The translations under genes were made by a program, and so were the position numbers. From an uncultured Sphingomonadaceae bacterium (GTDB lineage: Bacteria > Pseudomonadota > Alphaproteobacteria > Sphingomonadales > Sphingomonadaceae): DNA of 64,000 bases. Positions 44,071 through 55,451 of the stretch are shown here, piece by piece (position 1 is the stretch's first letter; each line of letters opens with the position of its first letter). The stretch lies in NCBI GenBank assembly GCA_913060895.1, contig CAJXSN010000002.1, positions 124,001 to 188,000 on the forward strand, given 5' to 3'. Below the pieces are notes generated by a model. The model was given only the letters and a program-made list of their open reading frames with translations, was not told where the DNA came from and did no database searches.

Positions 44071-46107
44071 TTATTCCAGTTCCAGAATGACGGCATCCAC
44101 CGCCAGACTGGCACCCTCGTCGGCGTTGATCTTGGCAATCGTGCCTTCTTTTTCGGCACGCAGAATATTCTCCATCTTCATCGCCTCCACTGTCGCCAGT
44201 GGCTGGCCGGGCTGAACGTCTTCACCCTCTGTAACGTGCAGTTTCACCAGCAGCCCGGGCATCGGGCAAATCAGCATTTTGGACAGATCGGGCGGCGTCT
44301 TCTCGATCATGTGTTTCGTCAGGTGGGCGATGCGCTGCGGCAGAATGCGCAAGTGATGCGTGCGCCCGCGCGTGGTGATCGCGTAACCTGTTCTGGTGGG
44401 GGCCAGTTGAATGGTCATGGCCTCGCCCTCCAGCTCCAGATCGACCACGGTTTCACCCGGAGTGTAATCGAAGCTGACATTGACCGGATCGCCGTCGACA
44501 AGGATCGCGTCTTCATCCAGCCTGACTTCATAGGAAGTTGAGCCTTCTTCACGCTCACCGATCCGCACCGCCCAATCGCCCGGCGCATACAGATCGCCGC
44601 TCAGCTGCTGGTCGATCCGCCGTGCGCGGTCCGCATCGACAGTAGCAATCACGCCGCCAATTGCCGCAAGCCCGCGTTTCAAGCCGTCAGAAGCCGCAGC
44701 ACCGGTAAAACCGTCGGGATATTCCTCGGCAATAAAGCCCGTGGTGAGCTCGCCCGAACGGAAGCGCGGGTGTTGCATCAGAGCGGACAGAAAATCGACA
44801 TTATGGCCCAGCCCTTCGATCCGGAATGCGTCGAGCGCCTGAATTTGCAGGTCTGCTGCTTCGTCGCGCGTCTCCCCCCAAGTCACCAGCTTGGCGATCA
44901 TAGGGTCGTAAAACATCGACACCTCGCCGCCTTCGTACACGCCGTCATCCACGCGCACACCGTCGACGCCGCGCCGTCCGTTGGCGCTGCCATCGTCGGT
45001 CCAGCCTTCCAGCGGCGGCTGATATTCCACCAGCCTGCCGGTACTGGGCAGGAATCCGCGATACGGGTCTTCGGCATACACGCGGTTCTCTATCGACCAG
45101 CCATCGATGCCGATATTGTCCTGTGTCATGTCAAGTTTTTCGCCCGCAGCAACGCGGATCATCTGCTCGACCAGATCGATGCCGGTGATCGCTTCGGTAA
45201 CGGGATGCTCGACCTGCAAACGCGTATTCATTTCAAGGAAATAGAAGCTCTCGCCGCTCGGGTCCGCTCCGCTTACGATCAGTTCGACCGTGCCGGCGCT
45301 ATAATACCCGACCGCAGCCGACAGGGCGACGCATTGTTCGCCCATGGCTTTCCGCATTTTCGGCGTAACGAAGGGTGACGGCGCTTCCTCCACCACTTTC
45401 TGGTGGCGGCGCTGGATGCTGCATTCGCGTTCGTTGAGGTAAAGGATATTGCCGTGCTTATCGCCCAGGATCTGGATTTCGATATGGCGCGGGTTGAGAA
45501 TGAATTTCTCGATGAAAACCCGGTCATCGCCAAAGGAATTCAGCCCTTCCCGCTTGGTTGCCTCGAACCCTTCGCGCACATCCTGCTCGGAATAGGCAAG
45601 CCGCATTCCCTTGCCGCCACCACCTGCACTGGCTTTCATCATCACCGGGTAGCCGATCTCTTCCGAAATCCGCACCGCGTGTTCGGTGTCCTCGATCTCG
45701 CCGACGAAACCGGGCACCACGTTCACGCCCGCTTCCATCGCCAGTTTCTTGGATTCAATCTTGTCGCCCATAGCGGCAATCGCGTTCACCGGGGGGCCGA
45801 TGAATTCAATGCCTTCTTTCGCCAGTGCTTCGGCAAAGCTGGTGCGTTCGGACAGGAAACCATAGCCCGGATGGACCGCATCGGCGCCCGTCTGCTTGGC
45901 CGCAGCAATAATCTTGTCTGCTATCAGATAGCTTTCGGCAGCGGGCGAGGGGCCAATATGCACCGCTTCGTCCGCCATCCTCACAAACGGCGCACGCGCA
46001 TCGGCGTCGGAATAAACCGCGACAGTTGCGATGCCCATTCTCCGCGCAGTCTTGATAACACGGCAAGCGATCTCGCCGCGATTGGCGATCAGGATTTTCT
46101 TGAACAT
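44071..46107 (-). CDS. pccA: propionyl-CoA carboxylase biotin-containing alpha subunit
   Basis: A 678-residue subunit with a biotin carboxylase domain (starting FKKILIANRGEIACRVIKTA, with ATP-grasp region KASAGGGGKGMRLA and EMNTRLQVEHPVTE), a linker domain, and a C-terminal biotin carrier domain with EAMKMEN (Lys644 biotinylated). With PccB it makes (S)-methylmalonyl-CoA from propionyl-CoA. The ATG at 46107 fits the family N-terminus and overlaps the stop of the LprI-like gene as TGATG. Methylcrotonyl-CoA carboxylase is the alternative, but the scpA and mce neighbours argue for propionyl. Confidence 0.95.
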   Translation of the reverse strand: MFKKILIANRGEIACRVIKTARRMGIATVAVYSDADARAPFVRMADEAVHIGPSPAAESYLIADKIIAAAKQTGADAVHPGYGFLSERTSFAEALAKEGIEFIGPPVNAIAAMGDKIESKKLAMEAGVNVVPGFVGEIEDTEHAVRISEEIGYPVMMKASAGGGGKGMRLAYSEQDVREGFEATKREGLNSFGDDRVFIEKFILNPRHIEIQILGDKHGNILYLNERECSIQRRHQKVVEEAPSPFVTPKMRKAMGEQCVALSAAVGYYSAGTVELIVSGADPSGESFYFLEMNTRLQVEHPVTEAITGIDLVEQMIRVAAGEKLDMTQDNIGIDGWSIENRVYAEDPYRGFLPSTGRLVEYQPPLEGWTDDGSANGRRGVDGVRVDDGVYEGGEVSMFYDPMIAKLVTWGETRDEAADLQIQALDAFRIEGLGHNVDFLSALMQHPRFRSGELTTGFIAEEYPDGFTGAAASDGLKRGLAAIGGVIATVDADRARRIDQQLSGDLYAPGDWAVRIGEREEGSTSYEVRLDEDAILVDGDPVNVSFDYTPGETVVDLELEGEAMTIQLAPTRTGYAITTRGRTHHLRILPQRIAHLTKHMIEKTPPDLSKMLICPMPGLLVKLHVTEGEDVQPGQPLATVEAMKMENILRAEKEGTIAKINADEGASLAVDAVILELE

Positions 46108-46544
46108 CAGTATTCCTGTTCCATATATGCCCGCAACGCTGCCGTGCGGTTCTTCGTCATTTGTGCCATGCATGCCGAATACGCCATGGGCCGCATGGAG
46201 CCGTTGCGATAATGATCGGCCGCGATCGTGCAGCTCGTATCACGGTATTTCAGCCAGGCGCGCTGCTGTTCCAGCAGATTGGCGAAATAGCGCCCATCGT
46301 CTTCTTTTTCGAAAAATGCGCTATCGCGATACCGGGTATCCTTGGACTTGGCGAATTCTCGGGCCTCGTTCCACGTTGCGTTCAGCCGGTCGTCTTCCGC
46401 TTCGTGCTCTCGCCATGCGCAGATGTTCATTTCAATCTGAATGCCGCGGTCCGCCGCCGCCTGATCGCACTCTGCCCCGTTATAAGGCTCGTCATGATAG
46501 GCAGAGGACTGAAGCATCATGGCGGCGAGCAATAGCGCGCTCAT
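46107..46544 (-). CDS. LprI/DUF1311-like secreted protein
   Basis: A 145-residue protein with a short N-terminal hydrophobic leader ([15 protein letters not shown]) and paired cysteines. The pattern [24 protein letters not shown] followed by [13 protein letters not shown] is the DUF1311/LprI-type lysozyme-inhibitor-like fold. It is probably periplasmic. It overlaps both bioB and pccA by one to four bases, so it is translated within the operon although no metabolic role is evident. Confidence 0.78.
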   Translation of the reverse strand: MSALLLAAMMLQSSAYHDEPYNGAECDQAAADRGIQIEMNICAWREHEAEDDRLNATWNEAREFAKSKDTRYRDSAFFEKEDDGRYFANLLEQQRAWLKYRDTSCTIAADHYRNGSMRPMAYSACMAQMTKNRTAALRAYMEQEY

Positions 46545-47605
46545 TCAGCAGCTTCCATTTCCGATATATCGGATCTGTCGCCGTTCGCGGCATTCCTCAT
46601 CGGCTCTTCCCCCTTCAACGGGGTCAACCCCAGCTTGGCAAACAAAGCGCCGTCTCTGTCATCACCCGCATTCGTCGCAGTTAACAGCTTGTCCCCTGTG
46701 AAGATGCTGTTCGCTCCCGCCATGAAACAAAGTGCCTGTGTGGCCTCGCTCATGCTTTCACGGCCAGCGCTCATCCGGACCATACTCATCGGCATGGTGA
46801 TGCGTGCCACTGCTATGGTGCGAACAAACTCGATATCGTCCAACTTGGCTAGCGGTGTGTCGGCCAGCATATCGCCCAGCACAGTGCCCTTCACCGGTAT
46901 CAGGGCGTTGACCGGCACGCTTTCGGGATGTTGCGGCAAGGTGGCTAGAGTGTGGACGAAGCCCACCCGGTCCTCGCGCGTTTCGCCCATGCCCACGATG
47001 CCGCCGCTGCACACATTGATGCCCGCGCTTCGCACGTGATCCAGCGTTTCGATCCGCTCCTCGAATTTACGTGTGCTGATAACGCGCTCGTAATATTCCG
47101 GGCTGCTGTCGATGTTGTGGTTGTAATAATCCAGGCCCGCTTCGGCCAGCATATCGGCCTGTTTGGGCGTCAGCATGCCCAGCGTCATGCAGGTTTCCAT
47201 GCCCATGCTGGCCACGCCCTTCACGATATCGACAATCGCGGGCATGTCGCGGTCTTTCGGATTGCGCCACGCCGCGCCCATGCAGAACCGCTGGGAGCCT
47301 GCATCCTTCGCCTGAGCCGCCGATTGCAGCACGGCGCGCACATCCATCAGCTTGGTCGCCTCGACGCCGCTATCGGCATGGACCGACTGGCTGCAATAGC
47401 CGCAATCCTCGGGGCACCCGCCCGTCTTGATGCTGAGCAGCGTACACATCTGCACCTGTTCCGGCGGATGGTTCTCGCGGTGGATGGAGGCGGCCTGAAA
47501 CAGCAGCTCGGTGAAAGGGAGGTTGAAGAGGCCTGCGATTTCTTCGCGGGTCCAGTCGGTGCGGATTTGGGTCAATTTGAGTCCTTTTTCTGCCGAACGA
47601 GCCAT
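46541..47605 (-). CDS. bioB: biotin synthase
   Basis: A 354-residue radical-SAM enzyme inserting sulfur into dethiobiotin. The SAM-cluster cysteines are in CPEDCGYC (Cys64, Cys68, Cys71), and [22 protein letters not shown] and [16 protein letters not shown] are family signatures. No other biotin genes (bioA, bioF, bioD) are in the window. Its place in the operon with pccA and pccB suggests local supply for the biotin-dependent carboxylase. It starts inside the preceding small membrane-protein gene, overlapping by 34 bases. Confidence 0.97.
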   Translation of the reverse strand: MARSAEKGLKLTQIRTDWTREEIAGLFNLPFTELLFQAASIHRENHPPEQVQMCTLLSIKTGGCPEDCGYCSQSVHADSGVEATKLMDVRAVLQSAAQAKDAGSQRFCMGAAWRNPKDRDMPAIVDIVKGVASMGMETCMTLGMLTPKQADMLAEAGLDYYNHNIDSSPEYYERVISTRKFEERIETLDHVRSAGINVCSGGIVGMGETREDRVGFVHTLATLPQHPESVPVNALIPVKGTVLGDMLADTPLAKLDDIEFVRTIAVARITMPMSMVRMSAGRESMSEATQALCFMAGANSIFTGDKLLTATNAGDDRDGALFAKLGLTPLKGEEPMRNAANGDRSDISEMEAAE

Positions 47606-47796
47606 CCGAAGAATGCCATCGCGACAATGATATACGAGGCCAGCGCTGAGATCGTGGCCACTACGGTTCGAAGCAACTGTTCGCTATCATCGAGCATCAT
47701 GGGAACAACAAACGGCAAAAGCTGGCCCACAAACCACCAGTAAAGTCCCGATGCAAAAGCGAAGAATAGCGCTATCGTGATATTCCTTCCGCTCAC
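47572..47796 (-). CDS. small two-span membrane protein, unknown
   Basis: A 74-residue protein with two hydrophobic segments ([19 protein letters not shown] and [18 protein letters not shown]) and a basic C-terminus (RQKKDSN). No family was recognised. It overlaps scpA by four bases upstream and bioB by 34 bases downstream. It may stabilise or locate an enzyme of the operon, but nothing in the sequence shows this. Confidence 0.7.
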   Translation of the reverse strand: MSGRNITIALFFAFASGLYWWFVGQLLPFVVPMMLDDSEQLLRTVVATISALASYIIVAMAFFGWLVRQKKDSN

Positions 47797-49946
47797 TCCG
47801 CCGCCTCGTCCATGTCTTCACCGGCAGGCGGCATGTTGTGGCCCAGCAGGCGCAGCATGTCTGCGCCGCATTCAACCACGTTGCTGCCCGGGCCGTAGAT
47901 GCCCTGTACTCCTGCATCGCGCAGAAATTCGTAATCCTGCGGCGGGATCACGCCGCCGGCGACCACTTTGATGTCGGGGCGTCCGGCCTCTTTCAGCTTC
48001 GTGATGAGTTCCGGGATCAGCGTCTTGTGCCCTGCCGCCAGACTGCTCGCGCCGATGGCATCGACATCGTGTTCCAGCGCCATCGCCACGGTTTCGTCAG
48101 GGGTCTGGAACAGCGGCCCGCTGACCACTTCGAAGCCCATATCGGCAAAGGCGGAGGCGATCACATTCGCGCCGCGGTCGTGGCCGTCCTGGCCCATTTT
48201 GGCGACCATGATCACCGGCTTGCGGCCAAGGCGGCGTTCCACTGCCTCCACGCCGTCTGTCACCTGTTTCCACCGGCGGTCGAATTCATACGCGGTGGCG
48301 TACACGCCGCTGACCGGTTTGGGCGTCGCGTCGTGGCGACCGAACACCGTTTCCATTGCAGAGGAAATTTCGCCCAGTGTTGCGTCATGCCGCGCAGCGT
48401 CCACGGCCAGGGCAAGCGTATTGCCGCCCTCTTCGCAACCCTTGGTCAACGCCTTCAGAGCCGCCTGACACGCGGCCTCGTCGCGCTTGCTGCGCACTTT
48501 CTCCAATCGTGCAATCTGGCTCTTGCGCACCGCGTGGTTGTCGATGTCCAGCGTGTCCATCGCGTCTTCTGTTTCGCGGCGGTATTTGTTTACACCGACA
48601 ATCACCGCTTCGCCTTTATCCACGCTTGCCTGTTTATGCGCAGCGGCGCGTTCGATAGCGGCCTTCGGCTTGCCGGTCGCGACATAGGCGGTCATCCCGC
48701 CTTCCGCCTCTACATCAGCCAGCACCTTGCGCGCTTCATCCACCAGAGCGGCCGTCAGCGACTCTACATAATAGCTGCCGCCCAGCGGATCCGCGACATT
48801 GCAGATGCCGGTTTCTTCCTGCAGCACCAGCTGCGTGTTGCGGGCAATCCGCGCGCTGAAATCGGTTGGCAAGGCAATTGCTTCGTCCAGTGCATTGGTG
48901 TGGAGCGACTGCGTGCCGCCCAGTACCGCCGCCATCGCTTCCACCGTGGTTCGGATGACATTGTTGTAAGGGTCCTGCTCTTGCAAGCTGACACCCGAAG
49001 TCTGGCAATGGGTGCGCAGCATCTTGGACTTGGGATTTTGCGCGCCCAACCCGTCCATCACATCGTGCCACAATGCACGCGCGGCGCGCATCTTGGCGAC
49101 TTCCATGAAGAAGTTCATGCCGATGCCCCAGAAGAAGGACAGGCGCGGTGCGAAGGCGTCGATATCCAGCCCCGCCTCCATCGCGCGCTTGGCGTATTCC
49201 TTGCCATCCGCAATCGTGAAGGCCAGTTCCTGCACCGCCGTCGCTCCGGCCTCGTGCATATGGTAGCCCGAAATCGAAATGCTGTTGAATTTCGGCATGT
49301 TGGCCGAGGTATATCCGATGATATTACTGACAATCCGCATGCTGGGTTCGGGTGGGTAGATATAGGTATTGCGGACCATGAACTCTTTGAGAATGTCGTT
49401 CTGGATGGTGCCGGACAGCTTGGCCGTGTCGATCCCCTGCCGCTCGCCCGCGACGATGTAGAACGCCAGGATGGGGATGACCGCACCGTTCATGGTCATG
49501 GAGACGCTCATGGTGTCGAGCGGGATCTGGTCGAACAGGATTTCCATGTCCGCCACGGTGTCGATCGCGACGCCCGCCTTACCCACATCCCCGACAACCC
49601 GCGGATGATCGCTGTCATAACCGCGATGGGTGGCGAGGTCGAACGCAACGCTCAGTCCCTTCTGCCCGGCGGCCAGATTGCGGCGGTAGAATGCGTTGGA
49701 TTCCTCGGCGGTGGAGAAGCCCGCATATTGCCGGATGGTCCACGGGCGACCGGTGTACATGCTGGCATAGGGCCCGCGCGTGAACGGCGCGATGCCGGGG
49801 ACGCCGGGATCGATGTCCGCCGTATCCTCACCGGTATAAAGCGGCTTGATCGCGATGCCCTCGGGCGTGTTCCACGTCAGGTCGCGCCCCTTCACTTCCT
49901 TGTCAGCAAGGGGTTTCCAGTCGGCGTAGGTGGGTTTGTCAGTCAT
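47793..49946 (-). CDS. scpA: methylmalonyl-CoA mutase
   Basis: A 717-residue single-chain mutase that rearranges (R)-methylmalonyl-CoA to succinyl-CoA using adenosylcobalamin. The catalytic TIM-barrel domain contains [20 protein letters not shown] and [15 protein letters not shown]. The C-terminal cobalamin domain has [10 protein letters not shown] with Asp587, His589 and Gly592 of the DxHxxG motif. It follows mce with no spacing. The G-protein chaperone MeaB is not in this window. Confidence 0.97.
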   Translation of the reverse strand: MTDKPTYADWKPLADKEVKGRDLTWNTPEGIAIKPLYTGEDTADIDPGVPGIAPFTRGPYASMYTGRPWTIRQYAGFSTAEESNAFYRRNLAAGQKGLSVAFDLATHRGYDSDHPRVVGDVGKAGVAIDTVADMEILFDQIPLDTMSVSMTMNGAVIPILAFYIVAGERQGIDTAKLSGTIQNDILKEFMVRNTYIYPPEPSMRIVSNIIGYTSANMPKFNSISISGYHMHEAGATAVQELAFTIADGKEYAKRAMEAGLDIDAFAPRLSFFWGIGMNFFMEVAKMRAARALWHDVMDGLGAQNPKSKMLRTHCQTSGVSLQEQDPYNNVIRTTVEAMAAVLGGTQSLHTNALDEAIALPTDFSARIARNTQLVLQEETGICNVADPLGGSYYVESLTAALVDEARKVLADVEAEGGMTAYVATGKPKAAIERAAAHKQASVDKGEAVIVGVNKYRRETEDAMDTLDIDNHAVRKSQIARLEKVRSKRDEAACQAALKALTKGCEEGGNTLALAVDAARHDATLGEISSAMETVFGRHDATPKPVSGVYATAYEFDRRWKQVTDGVEAVERRLGRKPVIMVAKMGQDGHDRGANVIASAFADMGFEVVSGPLFQTPDETVAMALEHDVDAIGASSLAAGHKTLIPELITKLKEAGRPDIKVVAGGVIPPQDYEFLRDAGVQGIYGPGSNVVECGADMLRLLGHNMPPAGEDMDEAAE

Positions 49947-50384
49947 TCAGTGCGCTTCTTTCGGCGTTTCCATAATTTCGGTCAGCTGGCCCATCATATC
50001 CTTGGGGTGGAGGAAAAAGATCGGCGTGCCATGCGCACCAATGCGCGTGGGGCCGAGGATGCGTTTGCCCAGCCCCTCGAACCACGTGCGGGCCTCGCCG
50101 ATATTCTCAACCTCGTAACAGACATGATGCTGCCCGCCCGCCGGGTTCTTGGCGAGGAAGCCGTTGATTGGGGAGCTCTCGTCGAACGGCTCGATCAGCT
50201 CGATCTGGGTGCCGTTCATCCCGCTATCTGTGGGCGTATCGACGAAGCAGACCTTCACCCCCTGCTCGGGCAGATCGAAGGGTTCGGTGATCTGGACCGC
50301 GCCCATCACGTCGCGGTAATAGCGGATCGATTCCGCAATGGACGGCGTTGCGACGCCGATGTGGTTGAGACGGCCTAGCTTCAT
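49947..50384 (-). CDS. mce: methylmalonyl-CoA epimerase
   Basis: A 145-residue vicinal-oxygen-chelate enzyme interconverting (S)- and (R)-methylmalonyl-CoA. It starts MKLGRLNHIGVATPSIAESI with the first metal histidine; GGQHHVCYEVENI and PTRIGAHGTPIFFLHPKDM supply the others. The ATG at 50384 is chosen because upstream in-frame residues overlap the preceding gene. It lies exactly between PccB and ScpA steps in both gene order and pathway. Confidence 0.95.
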   Translation of the reverse strand: MKLGRLNHIGVATPSIAESIRYYRDVMGAVQITEPFDLPEQGVKVCFVDTPTDSGMNGTQIELIEPFDESSPINGFLAKNPAGGQHHVCYEVENIGEARTWFEGLGKRILGPTRIGAHGTPIFFLHPKDMMGQLTEIMETPKEAH

Positions 50385-50617
50385 GAAATTTGCTTCCAAA
50401 ACTGAAGTCCAAAGAAAGTCATTGCAACGATAACGACCAAACCGACCAATCGCATCGATTGGATCATCTTATATTCGAACGGTTTTTCCTCTCTCGAGAA
50501 CTTGTAGTGAAAATAAACGGTTGCGACGCCCGTCCTATTCCCCTCACGCCACCATTGGAACTGCCAGTACGCAGCGAAGGCAACGAGGGCCGTCCAGAGA
50601 AACTCAAACCAGTCCAT
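50381..50617 (-). CDS. small membrane protein, unknown
   Basis: A 78-residue protein with an N-terminal hydrophobic segment (FEFLWTALVAFAAYWQFQWW) and a C-terminal one (SMRLVGLVVIVAMTFFGLQFW) separated by a charged loop. No family was recognised. It starts one base inside the pccB stop and overlaps mce by four bases. It is the second small membrane protein in this operon. Confidence 0.72.
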   Translation of the reverse strand: MDWFEFLWTALVAFAAYWQFQWWREGNRTGVATVYFHYKFSREEKPFEYKMIQSMRLVGLVVIVAMTFFGLQFWKQIS

Positions 50618-52149
50618 TACAGAGGAATATTGTCATGCTTCTTCCACGGGTTCTCAAGCACCTTCCCGCGTAGCTTCCGCAGGCCCAGAGCGATCCGCCG
50701 CCGGGTCGAGTGCGGATAAATCACCTCGTCGATATACCCCCGCGATGCCGCTACAAAGGGGTTAGCGAAGCGGTCTTCGTATTCCTTGGTTTTCTCGGCG
50801 ATCTTTTCTGCATCGCCGCGGTCCTGGCGGAAGATGATCTCCACCGCGCCCTTGGCGCCCATCACCGCGATCTCGGCGGTCGGCCAAGCGTAGTTCAGAT
50901 CGCCGCGCAAATGCTTGGACGCCATAACGTCATAGGCGCCGCCATAGGCCTTGCGGGTGATCACGGTGATCTTGGGCACGGTCGCTTCGGCATAGGCGAA
51001 CAGCAGTTTCGCGCCGTGTTTGATGATGCCGTTATGCTCTTGGCTCGTGCCCGGCAGGAAGCCGGGCACATCCACGAAGGTCAGGATCGGGATATCGAAC
51101 GCATCGCAGAACCGCACAAAGCGCGCCGCCTTCTTCGATGAATTGATGTCGAGCACACCCGCCAGCACCATCGGCTGGTTAGCGACCACGCCCACGGTGC
51201 GCCCTTCGATGCGGCCAAAGCCGCACAGAATGTTACCTGCATGGGCGGGCTGAACCTCGAAGAAATCGCCTTCGTCCATAACCTTACGAATGACTTCATG
51301 CATATCGTAAGGCTGGTTGGCATTGTCGGGGATCAGCGTGTCGAGGCTCGGCTCTTCGCGGTCCCATGCATCATCGGTCGGGCGCTCCGGCACGGATTCG
51401 CGGTTGCTGAGCGGCAGGAAGTCGACGAAATTGCGCGTCGCGAGCAGGGTTTCGATGTCGTTTTCAAACGCGATATCGGCAACGCTGGTCTTGGTCGTAT
51501 GCGTTACCGCCCCGCCCAGTTCCTCCTGCGTTACTTCTTCGTTGGTAACGGTTTTCACCACGTCCGGCCCGGTTACGAACATGTAGCTGCTGTCCTTCAC
51601 CATAAAGATGAAGTCGGTCATTGCGGGGGAGTACACCGCCCCGCCCGCGCACGGCCCCATGATCAGGCTGATCTGCGGGACCACGCCCGATGCCAGCACA
51701 TTGCGCTGGAACACCTCGGCATAACCGCCAAGGCTGGCCACGCCTTCCTGAATGCGCGCACCGCCGCTGTCGTTCATCCCGATAACGGGCGCGCCCACCT
51801 TCAGCGCGGTGTCCATCACCTTGCAGATTTTCTCCGCATGGCGTTTCGACAGGCTGCCTCCAAACACAGTGAAATCCTGGCTGAACACATAGACCAGCCG
51901 CCCGTTGATCGTGCCGCTGCCGGTGACCACCCCGTCACCGGTAATCTTCTGCGTTTCCATCCCGAAATCAGTGCAGTCATGCTCGACATAAGTGTCGAGC
52001 TCTTCAAAGCTGCCTTCGTCCAGCAGCACGTCGATCCGCTCGCGCGCGGTCAGTTTGCCTTTGGCGTGCTGCGCGTCGATCCGCTTCTGGCCACCGCCCA
52101 TGCGAGCGGCTTCACGGCGGCGTTCCATTTCGGCGATATTGGCGGACAT
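50617..52149 (-). CDS. pccB: propionyl-CoA carboxylase carboxyltransferase beta subunit
   Basis: A 510-residue carboxyltransferase with the two crotonase-like halves of the acyl-CoA carboxylase beta family. [20 protein letters not shown] and [20 protein letters not shown] contain the oxyanion-hole glycines, and [16 protein letters not shown] is a family signature. It begins the leftward operon. The ATG at 52149 matches the usual N-terminus ([20 protein letters not shown]). A 72-base gap separates it from the SDR gene upstream. Confidence 0.96.
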   Translation of the reverse strand: MSANIAEMERRREAARMGGGQKRIDAQHAKGKLTARERIDVLLDEGSFEELDTYVEHDCTDFGMETQKITGDGVVTGSGTINGRLVYVFSQDFTVFGGSLSKRHAEKICKVMDTALKVGAPVIGMNDSGGARIQEGVASLGGYAEVFQRNVLASGVVPQISLIMGPCAGGAVYSPAMTDFIFMVKDSSYMFVTGPDVVKTVTNEEVTQEELGGAVTHTTKTSVADIAFENDIETLLATRNFVDFLPLSNRESVPERPTDDAWDREEPSLDTLIPDNANQPYDMHEVIRKVMDEGDFFEVQPAHAGNILCGFGRIEGRTVGVVANQPMVLAGVLDINSSKKAARFVRFCDAFDIPILTFVDVPGFLPGTSQEHNGIIKHGAKLLFAYAEATVPKITVITRKAYGGAYDVMASKHLRGDLNYAWPTAEIAVMGAKGAVEIIFRQDRGDAEKIAEKTKEYEDRFANPFVAASRGYIDEVIYPHSTRRRIALGLRKLRGKVLENPWKKHDNIPL

Positions 52150-52221
52150 AGTTTTGTGCAGCACCCCTGATTTCCTGATTTGTCAGGTCCGATGCCGCAC
52201 ATGCAACGGGTCGTCAACGTA

Positions 52222-52944
52222 TCAAAAACGCAGCATTACCGTGCGTGCCAGTGCAGGAGAGGCAGATTCGACGGCGCGCAATACCTTTGTCATGCCGATA
52301 TTCGCTTCCTCACGATCCTTGGCGATGGCTTCCACAATCGCCCGCGCGCAATCGGCGGCGGACATTTTTTTCAGATCGTTATCCGCATTCATCTGTGTGT
52401 CGACGACCGGCGGCAGAGCCTCGATCACGGTAATAGGTGTTTTTGCCAATTGCCCGCGCAAGGCAAGCGTGAAGCTACGCAGGCCAGCCTTGGTCGCGCA
52501 ATAAACCGGGGTGCGGGTGGCAGGCGCAATGGCCAGCCCCGATGTAACATTGACGATCGCTGCCGATGACCTATCCCTCAATCGCGGGACGAGGGCCGAT
52601 ACCAAGCGGATCGGCGCATTGAGATTGGCGTAAATGCAATTATCCACCTCGTCGCTGTCGGGGGCAGCCGCGCGCAGGTCGTAATCGACCAGCTGACCGG
52701 CATTGTTGATCAGGACATCGATCGGCCGCTCACCCCATTCAGACAACAGCGCGTCGACGCCAGCCGCATTGGACAGATCGGCAGAGATCGTCTCGATCTT
52801 CTCGCCCTGCATGATCTCCCGCCTGTCCGGATTGCGTCCGGTAATTGTCACCTTCGCGCCGGCATCGCGCAATTGCAGTGCCATCTCGCGGCCGATGCCC
52901 GCGCTACCTCCGGTCAGAAGAATATGTTTGCCGGTGACTTCCAT
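52222..52944 (-). CDS. short-chain dehydrogenase/reductase (DltE-like)
   Basis: A 240-residue classical SDR. Visible are the nucleotide-binding TGGSAGIGREMA, LINNAGQL, the serine of IVNVTSGLA, and the active-site YCATKAGL (YxxxK). The overall sequence resembles the DltE group of oxidoreductases, whose substrates are mostly unknown. It is followed on the same strand by pccB after 72 bases and preceded by the epimerase-like gene after seven bases, so the two SDR-type genes are probably co-transcribed. Confidence 0.9.
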   Translation of the reverse strand: MEVTGKHILLTGGSAGIGREMALQLRDAGAKVTITGRNPDRREIMQGEKIETISADLSNAAGVDALLSEWGERPIDVLINNAGQLVDYDLRAAAPDSDEVDNCIYANLNAPIRLVSALVPRLRDRSSAAIVNVTSGLAIAPATRTPVYCATKAGLRSFTLALRGQLAKTPITVIEALPPVVDTQMNADNDLKKMSAADCARAIVEAIAKDREEANIGMTKVLRAVESASPALARTVMLRF

Positions 52945-52951
52945 CGTGCCC

Positions 52952-53968
52952 TCAGATCAATCCATGTTTCTTGAGACTGCGCGCGGTATCTTCCAGACAT
53001 TGCGCTGCGGGAATGAAGTCCATGCCCAGCACGTCCTTCGTATTGCTGCTGTCCACATCGCGCACCCGGCCCAGCTCACCCCTGATTTGCTTCATTTCCT
53101 TCACAACCGGCGCGAGCGTCTTGACCATGAAGTTCGGCATTTTCCTCTTCGCAACCTTACGGGCCAGATCGGGAACACGCTCGCGCAGGATATCGCCAAT
53201 TTCGCGCATCCACAAGAATTCGTCCTGTACAGGGAAGCGTCCGCCGCGAATGGTATCGGGGTCAGCCATGATGGCCAGCACATGGGCCCGCGCCACGTCG
53301 CGCACATCGATCACGCCAATGCCCATATCGGGCATCAGGGGGATCGACCCGTTCATCATCATTTTTATGATAAGGATGGAAGTCGACAGATCGTCATTCT
53401 CCACAGGGCCAAATACAGCCACCGGATTGACCGAGCAGAACGCCATATCCGGCGCGTTTTTTTCCGCCCAGTCGCGAGCCTCCAACTCGGCGATGGTTTT
53501 GGACTTATGATAGGGTGGCACGTTGTCGCCGTTTACATTCGTCCAGTCGGTGTGGTCGAAATTCGTCTGCCCTTTCTGACCATAGGCGATGGCAGCGGCC
53601 GAGCTGGTCAGGACGAAAGTGGTAACCCCCGCCTCATGCGCAAACCGCAGCGCACGCAAGGCCCCGTCGCGTGCAGGCACAATAAGTTCGTCTTCATGGT
53701 CAGGAACCTCGACCGGGAACGGGCTGGCAACATGGGCCACGGCATCGCACCCGGCAGTAGCATGACCCCACCCTGCGTCGTTTTCGAGATCGGCCTGAAA
53801 GACATACAGCCGGTCACCCGCATCGGGCCAGCGGTTCCGGAGGCGCGGCTCGCTCCTGGCAGAATCGCGCACTGTCGTGTGGACCGTATGGCCGCCTGCC
53901 AGAAGCTGGTCGATCAGCTCTCCGCCGATATAGCCTGTGCCACCTGTTACCAGAACCGTCTTCGCCAT
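52952..53968 (-). CDS. NAD-dependent epimerase / dihydroflavonol-reductase-like SDR
   Basis: A 338-residue extended SDR with the Rossmann motif TGGTGYIGGELIDQLL at the N-terminus, a threonine/serine active region FVLTSSAAAIAYG and the catalytic YHKSKTIAE (YxxxK). The overall sequence is closest to dihydroflavonol-4-reductase/cinnamoyl-CoA-reductase-like proteins, which in bacteria reduce ketones or aldehydes of unknown identity. No biosynthetic cluster accompanies it. Confidence 0.88.
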   Translation of the reverse strand: MAKTVLVTGGTGYIGGELIDQLLAGGHTVHTTVRDSARSEPRLRNRWPDAGDRLYVFQADLENDAGWGHATAGCDAVAHVASPFPVEVPDHEDELIVPARDGALRALRFAHEAGVTTFVLTSSAAAIAYGQKGQTNFDHTDWTNVNGDNVPPYHKSKTIAELEARDWAEKNAPDMAFCSVNPVAVFGPVENDDLSTSILIIKMMMNGSIPLMPDMGIGVIDVRDVARAHVLAIMADPDTIRGGRFPVQDEFLWMREIGDILRERVPDLARKVAKRKMPNFMVKTLAPVVKEMKQIRGELGRVRDVDSSNTKDVLGMDFIPAAQCLEDTARSLKKHGLI

Positions 53969-53994
53969 TATCTCTCTCCCATCAAGAATATCTG

Positions 53995-55344
<1,350 letters not shown>

Positions 55345-55451
55345 GAAATTCTCCTGTTGTCCGGCGATATGGCGGGACACACGCCCGTTGCCAACCACTG
55401 GGCCAACCACCGAACTCTAAAGAGGTTTCTCCGACTCCTGATCAGAAGCTG

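Noticed and set aside
47838-50378. 846-codon open frame on the plus strand
   Set aside because: It is antisense to scpA and mce, which are certain. Long antisense frames arise from codon bias in GC-rich genomes, and its translation has no family resemblance.
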